Origin: Alphaproteobacteria bacterium UBA998 | Lineage (GTDB): Bacteria > Pseudomonadota > Alphaproteobacteria > Rickettsiales > UBA998 | Length of the DNA stretch: 10,000 bases | Assembly: GCA_002291925.1 (NCBI GenBank) | Contig: DBAY01000072.1 | Location: forward strand, 1-10,000 | Reading direction: 5' to 3' | In this document: piece by piece, positions 1 to 6,908 of the stretch | Position numbering within the stretch: the first letter of the stretch is position 1 | Layout: each line of letters opens with the position of its first letter | Notes under the pieces: generated by a model | Database searches by the model: none | The model's input: only the letters and a program-made list of their open reading frames with translations | What the model was told of the DNA's origin: nothing | Program-made: the position numbers and the translations under genes

Positions 1-1892
1 TGCCGATGGGCATGGCCGACGTCGCTGCCGTGCTGTGGGGCGAGGTGATGAAATATGACCCCGCGACGCCCCACTGGCCGGATCGTGACCGCTTCGTGCT
101 CTCCGCCGGCCATGGCTCCATGCTGCTTTATGCGCTGCTGCACCTCACCGGGTTCGAGGACATGACGCTGCAGGATCTGAAAAACTTCCGCCAGCTCGGC
201 TCCAAGACCGCCGGTCACCCGGAATACGGCCACGCGTCGGGCATCGAGACGACCACCGGCCCCCTCGGCCAGGGCATCGCCAACGCGGTCGGCATGGCGC
301 TCGCCGAGCGGCTGATGCAGGAGCGCTTCGGCAAGGAACTCGTGGATCATTATACCTATGTCATCGCGGGTGACGGCTGCCTGATGGAAGGCATCAGCCA
401 TGAAGCCGCTTCCTTCGCGGGGCACATGAAGCTGAACAAGCTGATCGTCCTCTTTGACGATAACGGCATTTCCATCGACGGCCCCACCTCGCTCTCGGTG
501 AGCGACGACCATTGCGCCCGTTTCGAGGCGCAGGGCTGGAATACCATGCGCATCAACGGGCATGATCCGGTCGCCATCCTGCAGGCCATCTTCCAAGCAC
601 GCACCAGCGACAAGCCGACGCTGATCGCCTGCAAGACCACCATCGCCTATGGCGCCCCCACGAAGGCGGGCACCTCGGCCAGCCACGGCTCACCGCTGGG
701 CAAGGACGAGATCGAAGGCACCCGCGCCGCCCTGCACTGGCCGCATGCCCCATTTGAAGTGCCACATGAAGTTCTGCAGGCATGGCGCGACCTCGCCGCC
801 CGCTCCAAGCAGGATGTGAATAACTGGCGCCAACGCCTTGAAAAACTAGTGCCTGAGAAGAAAAAAGAATTCGAACGTCTCGCCAAGGGCGAACTTCCCG
901 CTGAATGGCAGAACGCCGTGCGCGCCGCCAAGAAACAATGGTGCGAACAGCCCCGCACGGAAGCCACGCGCGTCTCTTCTAAAGCATCACTTGAAGTGCT
1001 GGCGCCGGTCTTGCCGGAGCTGATCGGCGGCTCCGCCGACCTTACCGGCTCCAACGGCACGCTCGCCAAGGGACAGGCCCCGGTACGCCCCGGCGAGAAT
1101 AGCGGCGGCAGCTACATCTATTACGGCGTGCGCGAGCATGCGATGGCGGCCATCATGAACGGCCTCGCGCTGCATGGCGGCTTCATCCCTTATGGCGGCA
1201 CGTTCCTCGTGTTCAGCGATTACAACCGCCCGTCCATCCGCCTCTCCGCCTTGATGGGCCTGCGCGTGATTCACGTCATGACGCATGATTCCATTGGTGT
1301 TGGCGAAGATGGCCCGACCCACCAGCCGGTCGAGCATCTGGCGTCGTTGCGCATCATCCCGAACCTGCATGTCTTCCGCCCGGCCGATGCCGTGGAGACG
1401 CTGGAGTGCTGGGAGCTCTCCATCGCCCGCACGGATGGCCCGGCCATGCTGGCCCTCAGCCGCCAGAACCTGCCTGCCGTCCGCACGGCCTACACGGACG
1501 AGAATATGTGCGCCCGTGGCGGCTACATCCTGCGCCCTGCCAGCGCCGCACCCAAGGCCGTGCTGATGGCCACCGGATCCGAGGTGATGCTCGCCATGGA
1601 AGCCGCCGAAGCGCTGGAAGCCAAGGGCATCCCGACGCAGGTCGTGTCCATGCCGTGCCTGGAACTCTTCAACGCGCAGCCCGCCGACTACCGCGCGAAG
1701 GTGCTGCCGGAAGGCACCGTGCGCGTTGCTATCGAGGCAGGCGTGCGCCAGTCATGGGATCGCTATCTCGGCACAAATGGCAAATTTATCGGCATGTCGT
1801 CATTTGGTGCGTCCGGACCCGGCCCAGAGGTCTACAAGCATTTCGGGATCACCACGGCGCGCATCATCGAGGAGGTTGAGGGGAGTCTATGA
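1..1892 (+). CDS. tkt: Transketolase, 5' end cut by the window
   Basis: Thiamine-diphosphate enzyme that moves two-carbon ketol units between sugar phosphates in the non-oxidative pentose phosphate pathway, in the cytoplasm. About 629 residues are visible. The first in-frame ATG, at position 6, lies inside the conserved PMGMADV block and aligns with about residue 31 of E. coli TktA, so roughly 30 N-terminal residues lie upstream; full length would be about 658, normal for the family. Counting from that ATG: GHGSM near residue 35 (substrate histidine), the thiamine-diphosphate motif GDGCLMEG near 122 with the following DDNGIS, GGSADLTGSN near 340, and the pyrimidine-domain signature REHAMAAIMNG followed by GEDGPTHQPVEHLASLR. 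The C-terminal domain ends normally. The gap gene follows on the same strand after about 160 bp, suggesting a shared transcript. No lesion seen. Confidence 0.97.
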   Translation, partial: PMGMADVAAVLWGEVMKYDPATPHWPDRDRFVLSAGHGSMLLYALLHLTGFEDMTLQDLKNFRQLGSKTAGHPEYGHASGIETTTGPLGQGIANAVGMALAERLMQERFGKELVDHYTYVIAGDGCLMEGISHEAASFAGHMKLNKLIVLFDDNGISIDGPTSLSVSDDHCARFEAQGWNTMRINGHDPVAILQAIFQARTSDKPTLIACKTTIAYGAPTKAGTSASHGSPLGKDEIEGTRAALHWPHAPFEVPHEVLQAWRDLAARSKQDVNNWRQRLEKLVPEKKKEFERLAKGELPAEWQNAVRAAKKQWCEQPRTEATRVSSKASLEVLAPVLPELIGGSADLTGSNGTLAKGQAPVRPGENSGGSYIYYGVREHAMAAIMNGLALHGGFIPYGGTFLVFSDYNRPSIRLSALMGLRVIHVMTHDSIGVGEDGPTHQPVEHLASLRIIPNLHVFRPADAVETLECWELSIARTDGPAMLALSRQNLPAVRTAYTDENMCARGGYILRPASAAPKAVLMATGSEVMLAMEAAEALEAKGIPTQVVSMPCLELFNAQPADYRAKVLPEGTVRVAIEAGVRQSWDRYLGTNGKFIGMSSFGASGPGPEVYKHFGITTARIIEEVEGSL

Positions 1893-1915
1893 AGTCGAGT
1901 GAGCTGCTTGCATCT

Positions 1916-2041
1916 GCTCCCCCCTTGAGGGGGAGCCAGCGAAACCAAGCGTCAGCGCCGGTTGAGCGGTGGGGGGATGCCCCCCACGACTCAGCCTTCG
2001 CCTCCGGCTCGACTTCGTCCGCTCCCCCTCAAGGGGGGAGC
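1916..2041. repeat. 126-bp palindromic intergenic element with perfect 21-bp inverted ends
   Basis: The 21 bases at 1916-1936 are the exact reverse complement of those at 2021-2041. Each end can also fold alone, as an 8-bp stem (GCTCCCCC/GGGGGAGC) with a 5-base loop. In the middle, GTGGGGGG (1969-1976) pairs with CCCCCCAC (1980-1987) around a 3-base loop. The flanks between match imperfectly in inverted orientation, so the whole block can form either one long hairpin or three small ones. It fills most of the tkt-gap spacer. Extended palindromes of this kind are commonly dispersed in alphaproteobacterial intergenic regions (REP- or MITE-like), but no second copy is in this window, so dispersal is inference. 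It carries no transposase. Confidence 0.85.
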
Positions 2042-2048
2042 AAGGGAG
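2042..2048 (+). promoter_or_regulatory. Ribosome-binding site of gap
   Basis: AAGGGAG sits 6 bases before the ATG at 2055 and directly abuts the right arm of the palindromic element. It supports the ATG at 2055 over the in-frame ATG at 1962, which would add 31 residues translated from the repeat. Confidence 0.75.
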
Positions 2049-2054
2049 CATACC

Positions 2055-3071
2055 ATGGCTAACGTTCGCATCGCCATCAATGGGCTCGGCCGTATCGGCC
2101 GCTGTGTGGCGAGGGCCTTGGTTGAACATGACATTCCCGGCATCGAGCTGGTCGCCGTCAACGGCCCCGCCCCGACGCCGACGCATGTTCATCTGCTGAA
2201 ATACGACTCCGTCCATGGCCGTTTCCACGGCACGCTGGAAGCCGACGGCGACATGCTCACCCTCGGCAAATACACCGTGCCCGTCCTCCATGAGCGCGAC
2301 CTCGCCAATATCGATTGGGGCAAGTACGGCGCGGATGTGGTGCTCGAATGTACCGGCGTCTTCACGTCTAAGAAGGATGCGGCAAAGCATTTGGAGCGCG
2401 GCGCGAAGAAAGTGCTGATTTCCGCCCCCGCCAAGGAAGACGACGTCAAAACCATCGTCTACGGCGTGAACCACGACAAGCTCCAGCCTTCGGACAATGT
2501 CTTCTCCATCGGCTCCTGCACCACCAACTGCCTGGCCCCCGTCGCGAAGGTGCTGAATGACACGTTTGGCATTGAAAGCGGCTTCATGACCACCGTGCAT
2601 GCCTATACGGGTGACCAGAACCTCGTCGACGGCTCGCACAAGGACATGCGCCGCGCCCGTGCCGCCGCGCTTTCCATCGTGCCCTCCACCACCGGCGCAG
2701 CCAAAGCACTTGGCCTCGTGCTGCCGGAGCTGGCGGGCAAGCTGGATGGCACCGCGCTACGCGTGCCCACCCCCAACGTCTCGATGGTGGACCTCGTCTT
2801 CCACAGCCCAAAAGCGCTCAGCAAGGACGCCATCAACGCCGCCCTCACTGCAGCCTCGCAGGGCGCCATGCGCGGCGTGCTCGGCATCTCGAAGGAACCG
2901 CTGGTGTCCATCGATTTCACCCACACGCCGGAGAGCAGCATCGCCGACCTCACCGGCACCTTCGTGACCGGACAGCACATGGGCCGCGTGGCATCGTGGT
3001 ACGACAATGAGTGGGGCTTCTCCTGCCGCATGCTGAATCTGGCGAAACTAGCGGGCGAAATGCTTGCCTGA
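2055..3071 (+). CDS. gap: Glyceraldehyde-3-phosphate dehydrogenase
   Basis: Phosphorylating GAPDH: converts glyceraldehyde 3-phosphate, phosphate and NAD(P)+ to 1,3-bisphosphoglycerate in glycolysis/gluconeogenesis. 338 residues, the usual length. The Rossmann motif GLGRIG is at residues 10-15, the active site SCTTNC has its nucleophile at Cys155, and the base is His182 in TVHAYTGDQ. WYDNEWGF near the C terminus is the nicotinamide-contacting segment. The ATG at 2055 is chosen for its good ribosome-binding site and because MANVRIAINGLGRIGR is the normal family start. Odd points: the Asp normally after VAVN/VAIN that binds the NAD ribose is Gly37, and the usual Leu-Pro before HKD is Gly-Ser. 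Both changes point toward relaxed or NADP(H)-accepting cofactor use (inference). It lies downstream of tkt, probably co-transcribed, with the palindromic element in the spacer. Confidence 0.97.
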   Translation: MANVRIAINGLGRIGRCVARALVEHDIPGIELVAVNGPAPTPTHVHLLKYDSVHGRFHGTLEADGDMLTLGKYTVPVLHERDLANIDWGKYGADVVLECTGVFTSKKDAAKHLERGAKKVLISAPAKEDDVKTIVYGVNHDKLQPSDNVFSIGSCTTNCLAPVAKVLNDTFGIESGFMTTVHAYTGDQNLVDGSHKDMRRARAAALSIVPSTTGAAKALGLVLPELAGKLDGTALRVPTPNVSMVDLVFHSPKALSKDAINAALTAASQGAMRGVLGISKEPLVSIDFTHTPESSIADLTGTFVTGQHMGRVASWYDNEWGFSCRMLNLAKLAGEMLA

Positions 3072-3076
3072 AAAAT

Positions 3077-3095
3077 CTGCATGGCGACCATGCAG
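3077..3095 (+). terminator. Perfect 8-bp stem-loop after gap, terminator-like
   Basis: CTGCATGG (3077-3084) and CCATGCAG (3088-3095) form a perfect stem with a 3-base loop, 5 bases after the gap stop codon. A T-rich run follows only at 3111-3122, about 16 bases after the stem, so this is not a textbook intrinsic terminator. It may instead protect the 3' end of the tkt-gap message or mark a processed end. Confidence 0.45.
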
Positions 3096-3178
3096 CTAGC
3101 GCATAAAAACCTTTACTTTTTCTAAAGAAATTCTTGGCAGCACCTGCTAGGCAGAAGTTTGTTCACGGAGTCAGCCCC

Positions 3179-4456
3179 ATGCGCCCCTTTTCCTCTAAAG
3201 ACCATTTCCTGCAATCCTCCGCTGACGGACTCGCCGCCTCGTCGGAAGTCCGCGTCAACCCGCAGGCGCTCGCGGTCTTTGCGCAGATGATGGCGGAAAA
3301 GCAGCAGGGCCAGGAATACAAACCCATGCGATGGGAAAAATATATCAGCTCTGAGGCCAATGCGGAACCGCTTGATCTGGCACGGGTGCTGTTTGAATTC
3401 GCCCTCATCAGCGCCCAGAATGGCGGCTATCTCTACTGCGACGCCGAGGGAAAGACGCGCAAGTGGGAAAAGAACGGCTCCGGCGCGGACGCACTGCTCG
3501 ACAAGATGGCTGAACTCCGGCAAGCGCAGAAGGTTCCGGGTATTCACCTGCATCATCCAGACGCCGTGGCGCAGGAATTGGCGCCGCTTCTGAAAGACGT
3601 TCCCTATGCCCAGGACCGGCTGAAGATATTCGCGGAATTTGCTGCGCCCGACGCACTCGAGGCGTGCCGCGCGATCGCACAGCATAGCATCCAGACGGAT
3701 GGCAGCGTGCATTTCGATTATGGCACCATGCTGGCCCTTGCCAAGCTCTCGCCACTGGGGCTTGGCGAGGATTCGTTCCTGAAAAAAGCCGCCCTGACCC
3801 TGCTTCTGACCGCCAACCACCTGATGGCTCGCGGCGTTCCCGTAACCACGGATCTTCCGCCAGCGGCGGAATACCGCCTCTTTCAAACCCTTGAAAAAGC
3901 CGGCGTCATCGAAGTGTCACAGCCGATTGCCGAAGCCATCAACCGTGGCCTGCTATTCGAGGAGGACGATCCGCGCGTGAAAGCCATGCGGGACGCGGTG
4001 GTGGTTGCCGTCCAAGGCATCAAGGAGCGCTCGGGGCTGCCGGATTGCACCCTCGATGCCGCGCTCTGGTTCGCAGGACGCAAGTCTACGGCCTTGGAAG
4101 GGCTGCGTGAGGATATGGTGAAACGTTATGCTGACCTTTTCCCCGGAGAAAAATTGGGTGGCGGCCTCACGCAGACACACTTTGCTGCCGAAGGAATGCG
4201 TTTTCGCCAGCCATGGCGCAGCCTTCCTTCAAACCACCCCGGAAGTCACCGCCGGGCGCTCAGGGCCGGCATCATCCCTCACAACCAGTGGGAAGCCGGT
4301 ATCAAGTTCCGCAGCTTGCCGAATTTGTTCGGTCTCACGGGCATCGAGGAACGCGCAACCCCTCCTCTGGGAACCATCCCGGCAAAGAGCCGCCCGGAAC
4401 CGTGGGGGGATCGCTTGCTTAAAGAAAGAGCGGAATCAGTAGCGGCTCTTGGCTAG
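3179..4456 (+). CDS. Divergent queuosine-salvage-like protein (DUF2419/Qng1 family, tentative)
   Basis: 425 residues from the ATG at 3179, which has GGAG at 3167-3170, 8 bases upstream; an in-frame TTG at 3134 would add 15 residues and looks less likely. Residues about 60-310 resemble, by eye, the Q-salvage N-glycosidase family, which releases queuine from queuosine nucleoside or its monophosphate. Resembling segments are an SFLKKAALTLL helix at 199-209 (human SFYKRAQIL), AAEYRLFQTLEKAGVIEVS at 229-247 (human FADYRLPQVLAHLGALKYS) and TLDAALWFAGR at 291-301 (human LLDYYLWDYA). Asp293 and Trp297 of the last motif are kept, but the Asp of ADYR is Glu231 here and the Asp of the VADTW-like segment is absent, so activity on queuosine is uncertain. 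Family members usually end soon after the LW motif; here about 100 further residues follow with no recognised domain. No signal peptide or membrane segment is visible, so it is probably cytoplasmic. It ends 4 bases from the opposing tRNA-Cys. Confidence 0.6.
   Translation: MRPFSSKDHFLQSSADGLAASSEVRVNPQALAVFAQMMAEKQQGQEYKPMRWEKYISSEANAEPLDLARVLFEFALISAQNGGYLYCDAEGKTRKWEKNGSGADALLDKMAELRQAQKVPGIHLHHPDAVAQELAPLLKDVPYAQDRLKIFAEFAAPDALEACRAIAQHSIQTDGSVHFDYGTMLALAKLSPLGLGEDSFLKKAALTLLLTANHLMARGVPVTTDLPPAAEYRLFQTLEKAGVIEVSQPIAEAINRGLLFEEDDPRVKAMRDAVVVAVQGIKERSGLPDCTLDAALWFAGRKSTALEGLREDMVKRYADLFPGEKLGGGLTQTHFAAEGMRFRQPWRSLPSNHPGSHRRALRAGIIPHNQWEAGIKFRSLPNLFGLTGIEERATPPLGTIPAKSRPEPWGDRLLKERAESVAALG
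4418..4450 (-). terminator. Possible terminator of tRNA-Cys, inside the opposing gene's 3' end
   Basis: Read on the minus strand, AAGAGC (4450-4445) can pair with GCTCTT (4431-4426) across a 13-base loop and is followed by a T-rich stretch (TCTTTAAG). The stem is short and the loop long, so this is weak. Its position, just downstream of the tRNA 3' end, is what makes it plausible. Confidence 0.3.
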
Positions 4457-4460
4457 CCTC

Positions 4461-4534
4461 TGGAGGCCGGGGTGAGAATCGAACTCACGGTGGGGGATTT
4501 GCAGTCCCCTGCATTACCACTTTGCTACCCGGCC
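4461..4534 (-). tRNA. tRNA-Cys (anticodon GCA)
   Basis: The reverse complement folds as a complete tRNA of 74 bases including an encoded CCA. The acceptor stem GGCCGGG pairs with CCCGGCC. The anticodon stem GGGGA/TCCCC encloses a loop with anticodon GCA (plus-strand 4500-4502). The T arm is GTGAG-TTCGATT-CTCAC, and the discriminator base is U, the identity element for cysteinyl-tRNA synthetase. The gene is transcribed from the promoter at 4554-4582 and converges on the queuosine-salvage-like gene, whose stop codon is 4 bases away. Confidence 0.97.
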
Positions 4535-4553
4535 GGGACACAAGCGAATTGCA

Positions 4554-4582
4554 TACATAAGCGGTGCCCATCAGGCGGTCAA
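4554..4582 (-). promoter_or_regulatory. Sigma-70-type promoter of tRNA-Cys
   Basis: On the minus strand TTGACC (4582-4577) and TATGTA (4559-4554) are separated by exactly 17 bases, close to the housekeeping -35/-10 consensus. The -10 box ends 19 bases before the tRNA 5' end at 4534, so a start about 7 bases downstream would leave a short 5' leader for RNase P to remove. Confidence 0.75.
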
Positions 4583-4658
4583 GTTCGCAATGTATTTTTG
4601 CAACGCCCGTACTTTCGTGATGCCGGTTCTGGCGCCCTTACTTCGCCTTATGCTAGTC

Positions 4659-4686
4659 ATTACTAACTGTAAGCGCCATATTACTA
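4659..4686. promoter_or_regulatory. Direct repeat ATTACTA, 21-bp period, upstream of the PIMT-like gene
   Basis: ATTACTA occurs at 4659-4665 and again at 4680-4686, start to start 21 bp, i.e. two helical turns, in the AT-rich region just before the start at 4705. This spacing suits a dimeric regulator or RNA polymerase contact, but the repeat is short and may be chance. I could not identify a convincing -35/-10 pair or a Shine-Dalgarno sequence for the gene. The rest of 4583-4704 shows nothing else I can name. Confidence 0.2.
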
Positions 4687-4704
4687 GTTAATAAACTCAT
4701 GTGA

Positions 4705-5382
4705 ATGCGTATGCCTCTGATGTCTGTCCTGCAACAGAAAAACATGCGCGATGGCCAGCTACGCACCAACGCCGTGCGGGATCCACGCATCATCGCAGCC
4801 CTCGCTGACGTCCCCCGCGATGCCTATGTGCCGGGCTCCCTGCTCGGGGCGGCCTATGTGGATGACGAGATTCCGCTTGGCGAAGGCCGATTCCTTACGG
4901 AGCCGCTCGCATTTGCCACCATGCTGCACCTGGCGGATGTCCAACCCACGGACCATGTATTACTGATCGGAGCGGGGTATGGATATTCCACCGCGGTCTT
5001 ATCTAAACTAGCCGCACATGTGGTAGCCATCGAAGAGAGCAGCGCCCTTCTGAAAGAGGCCCGCACGCGCCTGACGGCTGGAAACACGGAGCTGCATCAG
5101 GCCCCCATGAGCGAAGGGTGGCCAGCGCATCGCCACCCGTTCAATGTCATCCTCATCGATGGCGGGGTGCAGCGTGTTCCGGATGGGTTACTGGAGCAAC
5201 TGGCGCATAATGGCCGTCTGGTGGCCATAGAGATGCTTCAGTTACGCCCTGGCGAGTATACCGGCCTTGGCCAGTACCTTATAATCAAACGTGAGCATGA
5301 CGTATTCGCCACGCGGCGTGAAGGAAATGCCTTTGTTGCCCTTTTGCCCGGTTTCACTCACCTTGAGGGGTTCCATCTGTGA
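4705..5382 (+). CDS. PIMT-like (protein-L-isoaspartate methyltransferase family) protein
   Basis: 225 residues with a Rossmann-type SAM-binding domain. NMRDGQLRTNAVRDPRII (13-30) and VPRDAYVP (36-43) are the conserved N-terminal PIMT blocks; VLLIGAGYGYSTAVLSKL (85-102) is motif I for S-adenosylmethionine; VVAIEE near 110 holds the acidic ribose-binding residue; FNVILIDGG follows as motif II. True PIMT repairs isoaspartate in aged proteins, using a conserved TISQP-like active-site loop. Here that position reads RFLTEPLAF (62-70), as in the paralogue typically found before tolC in alphaproteobacteria, so repair activity is doubtful. The start is uncertain: ATG codons at 4705, 4711 and 4720 are all in frame and none has a clear ribosome-binding site. 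The stop overlaps the tolC start, implying co-translation. Confidence 0.88.
   Translation: MRMPLMSVLQQKNMRDGQLRTNAVRDPRIIAALADVPRDAYVPGSLLGAAYVDDEIPLGEGRFLTEPLAFATMLHLADVQPTDHVLLIGAGYGYSTAVLSKLAAHVVAIEESSALLKEARTRLTAGNTELHQAPMSEGWPAHRHPFNVILIDGGVQRVPDGLLEQLAHNGRLVAIEMLQLRPGEYTGLGQYLIIKREHDVFATRREGNAFVALLPGFTHLEGFHL
5365..5370 (+). promoter_or_regulatory. Ribosome-binding site of tolC inside the preceding gene
   Basis: GAGGGG within the last codons of the PIMT-like gene lies 8 bases before a GTG at 5379 and 11 before the ATG at 5382. The sequence GTGATG lets either codon start, and TGA (5380-5382) overlaps both, so tolC translation is probably coupled to the upstream gene. Confidence 0.6.
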
Positions 5383-6851
5383 TGCCGGTGATCAAACCCT
5401 TCCATTTTATGACGTGGCGTACATTCCTGTTGCGCGGCACGTCTGCCCTGATACTTGCTTGTTTTTCGCTGGAAGCTATGGCTCAGGAAGCGGCCAGCCT
5501 CCCCCCCCAACCTCCGGCAGCTTCCACAAGTTCTGCGGGATTGTTGCCAGAAGCACTCGAGAAAGCGCTTTCGCACACCTACCAGAATAATCCTCAGATC
5601 AAAGCCCAGCGGAAGGTGCTTGAGCAACTCGATGAAAACGTGAACCAAGCCCTGTCTGGATGGATGCCTACGGCTTCTGCTGAGTACCAGCGTGGCCGTC
5701 AACGTAACCGTTTCAGCCAAGCGACCCCGTTCGGCGTCGGCAATACCGGTGGAGACTGGAACTATTCCGATACCGAAGTGCGACAGTTGGTTGTCGAACA
5801 GCCGCTGTTTCGTGGAGGGGAAACCGTTGCCCGGACCCGCAGCACTGAGAACCTCGTCAAGGCCGGGCGCGCCGATCTTCTGAATACCGAGCAGGAAGTG
5901 CTTCTTTCTGCCATTACTGCCTATATGGACGTGGTGCGCGATCGGTCCGTACTGGAGCTCAGCCGCAATAACGTGGATGTACTGCGCAAACAGTTGCAAG
6001 CCTCGCGTGACCGCTTTGAGGTGGGCGAAGTCACCCGCACCGATGTAGCGCAGTCCGAAGCGCGTCTCGCGCGTGCTCAGAATGATGAAATCCTCGCTCG
6101 TGGCTCACTAACGAGTTCCATCGCGGTGTTTGAACGCGTCGTTGGCTACACACCCGAAAAACTATCGGTACCTACCAGCCTTCCTGAAATTCCAGGCAAC
6201 GTTCAGGATGCTGTGGCATCGGCGCAGGAAAGCAATCCTAACCTCGTTTCCGCGGAGTTTCGTCGCGCGTCCGCGGAGAATGATATCGATGTGAATGTGG
6301 CGCGCATCCTTCCCGATGTATCGCTTCGCGGGACGCTTCAGCGCCAGAAAGGCGCGGGTATCCTAGGTAATGCGGATTTTGATAATGATTCGCTGACTGT
6401 CAATGTTAATGTACCGCTTTACCAGTCCGGTGCAGAGTATTCCCGTGTGCGTGCCGCCAAATCGCGCGCCAACGAGCAGCGTTTTGAGTACAGCAATGTA
6501 CGTGACCAGGTGCGCCAGAGCGTGGTGCAGGCATGGGAAGATCTAGAAACTTCCGTCTCTGCCATCAAGGCGACAGAAGAAGCCATTCGGGCTGCGCAAA
6601 TCGCGCTGGAGGGCGTTCGACAGGAACAGCTTTACGGAGCACGGACGATTCTTGATGTGCTGGACGCGGAACAGGAACTTTTCAGCGCTGAAGTCAATCT
6701 GGTACGTGCCGAACGTGACCGTATTGTTGCCATTTTCACCCTGCTCGCGCGGATGGGACGATTAACCCCGGAGACGTTGGCGCTTGATGCCCATGCCTAC
6801 AATACCCAAGAGCACTACGAAAGTGTGCGCTACAAGATGGTCGGGTTTTAA
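5382..6851 (+). CDS. tolC: TolC-family outer-membrane efflux/secretion channel
   Basis: 489 residues from the ATG at 5382 (490 from the GTG at 5379). An N-terminal signal peptide is clear: basic residues, hydrophobic core near 19-30 and cleavage likely after AMA at 34. Two tandem TolC half-repeats follow, each opening with a helix and an NPQ/NPN turn: SHTYQNNPQIKAQRKVLEQL near 65 and VASAQESNPNLVSAEFRRAS near 275. Each leads into a beta-strand pair (GWMPTASAEY, ARILPDVSLRG). Near the C terminus, YGARTILDVLDAEQELFSAE is the hallmark of TolC proteins. TolC trimers form the outer-membrane beta-barrel and periplasmic alpha-barrel used by tripartite pumps and type I secretion. No inner-membrane pump or adaptor gene is in the window, so it probably serves partners encoded elsewhere. 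Co-transcribed and translationally coupled with the PIMT-like gene. Confidence 0.96.
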   Translation: MPVIKPFHFMTWRTFLLRGTSALILACFSLEAMAQEAASLPPQPPAASTSSAGLLPEALEKALSHTYQNNPQIKAQRKVLEQLDENVNQALSGWMPTASAEYQRGRQRNRFSQATPFGVGNTGGDWNYSDTEVRQLVVEQPLFRGGETVARTRSTENLVKAGRADLLNTEQEVLLSAITAYMDVVRDRSVLELSRNNVDVLRKQLQASRDRFEVGEVTRTDVAQSEARLARAQNDEILARGSLTSSIAVFERVVGYTPEKLSVPTSLPEIPGNVQDAVASAQESNPNLVSAEFRRASAENDIDVNVARILPDVSLRGTLQRQKGAGILGNADFDNDSLTVNVNVPLYQSGAEYSRVRAAKSRANEQRFEYSNVRDQVRQSVVQAWEDLETSVSAIKATEEAIRAAQIALEGVRQEQLYGARTILDVLDAEQELFSAEVNLVRAERDRIVAIFTLLARMGRLTPETLALDAHAYNTQEHYESVRYKMVGF

Positions 6852-6908
6852 TCGAGATTTAACCTATTTACCGCATGATAACGGCAAAAGGCGCAGAAGG
6901 GGCAAAGC

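Noticed and set aside
1962..2054. Longer GAPDH start at ATG 1962
   Set aside because: The 31 added residues are translated repeat sequence, and the ATG at 2055 has the ribosome-binding site and the usual family N terminus.
1887..2639. 250-codon open frame on the minus strand opposite gap
   Set aside because: It is antisense to the strongly conserved GAPDH gene and its C-terminal part is only a translation of the palindromic element; no domain is recognisable.
3122..3886. 254-codon minus-strand open frame opposite the queuosine-salvage-like gene
   Set aside because: No recognisable family; the plus-strand reading shows conserved segments across the same bases.
4213..4422. Possible 69-residue proline-rich basic protein inside the tail of the queuosine-salvage-like gene
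   Set aside because: No ribosome-binding site stands out, third-position GC is better in the longer frame, and no family is recognised. Kept only as an alternative in the tail finding.
4472..4666. 64-codon plus-strand open frame across the tRNA
   Set aside because: It is the reverse strand of tRNA-Cys and its promoter.
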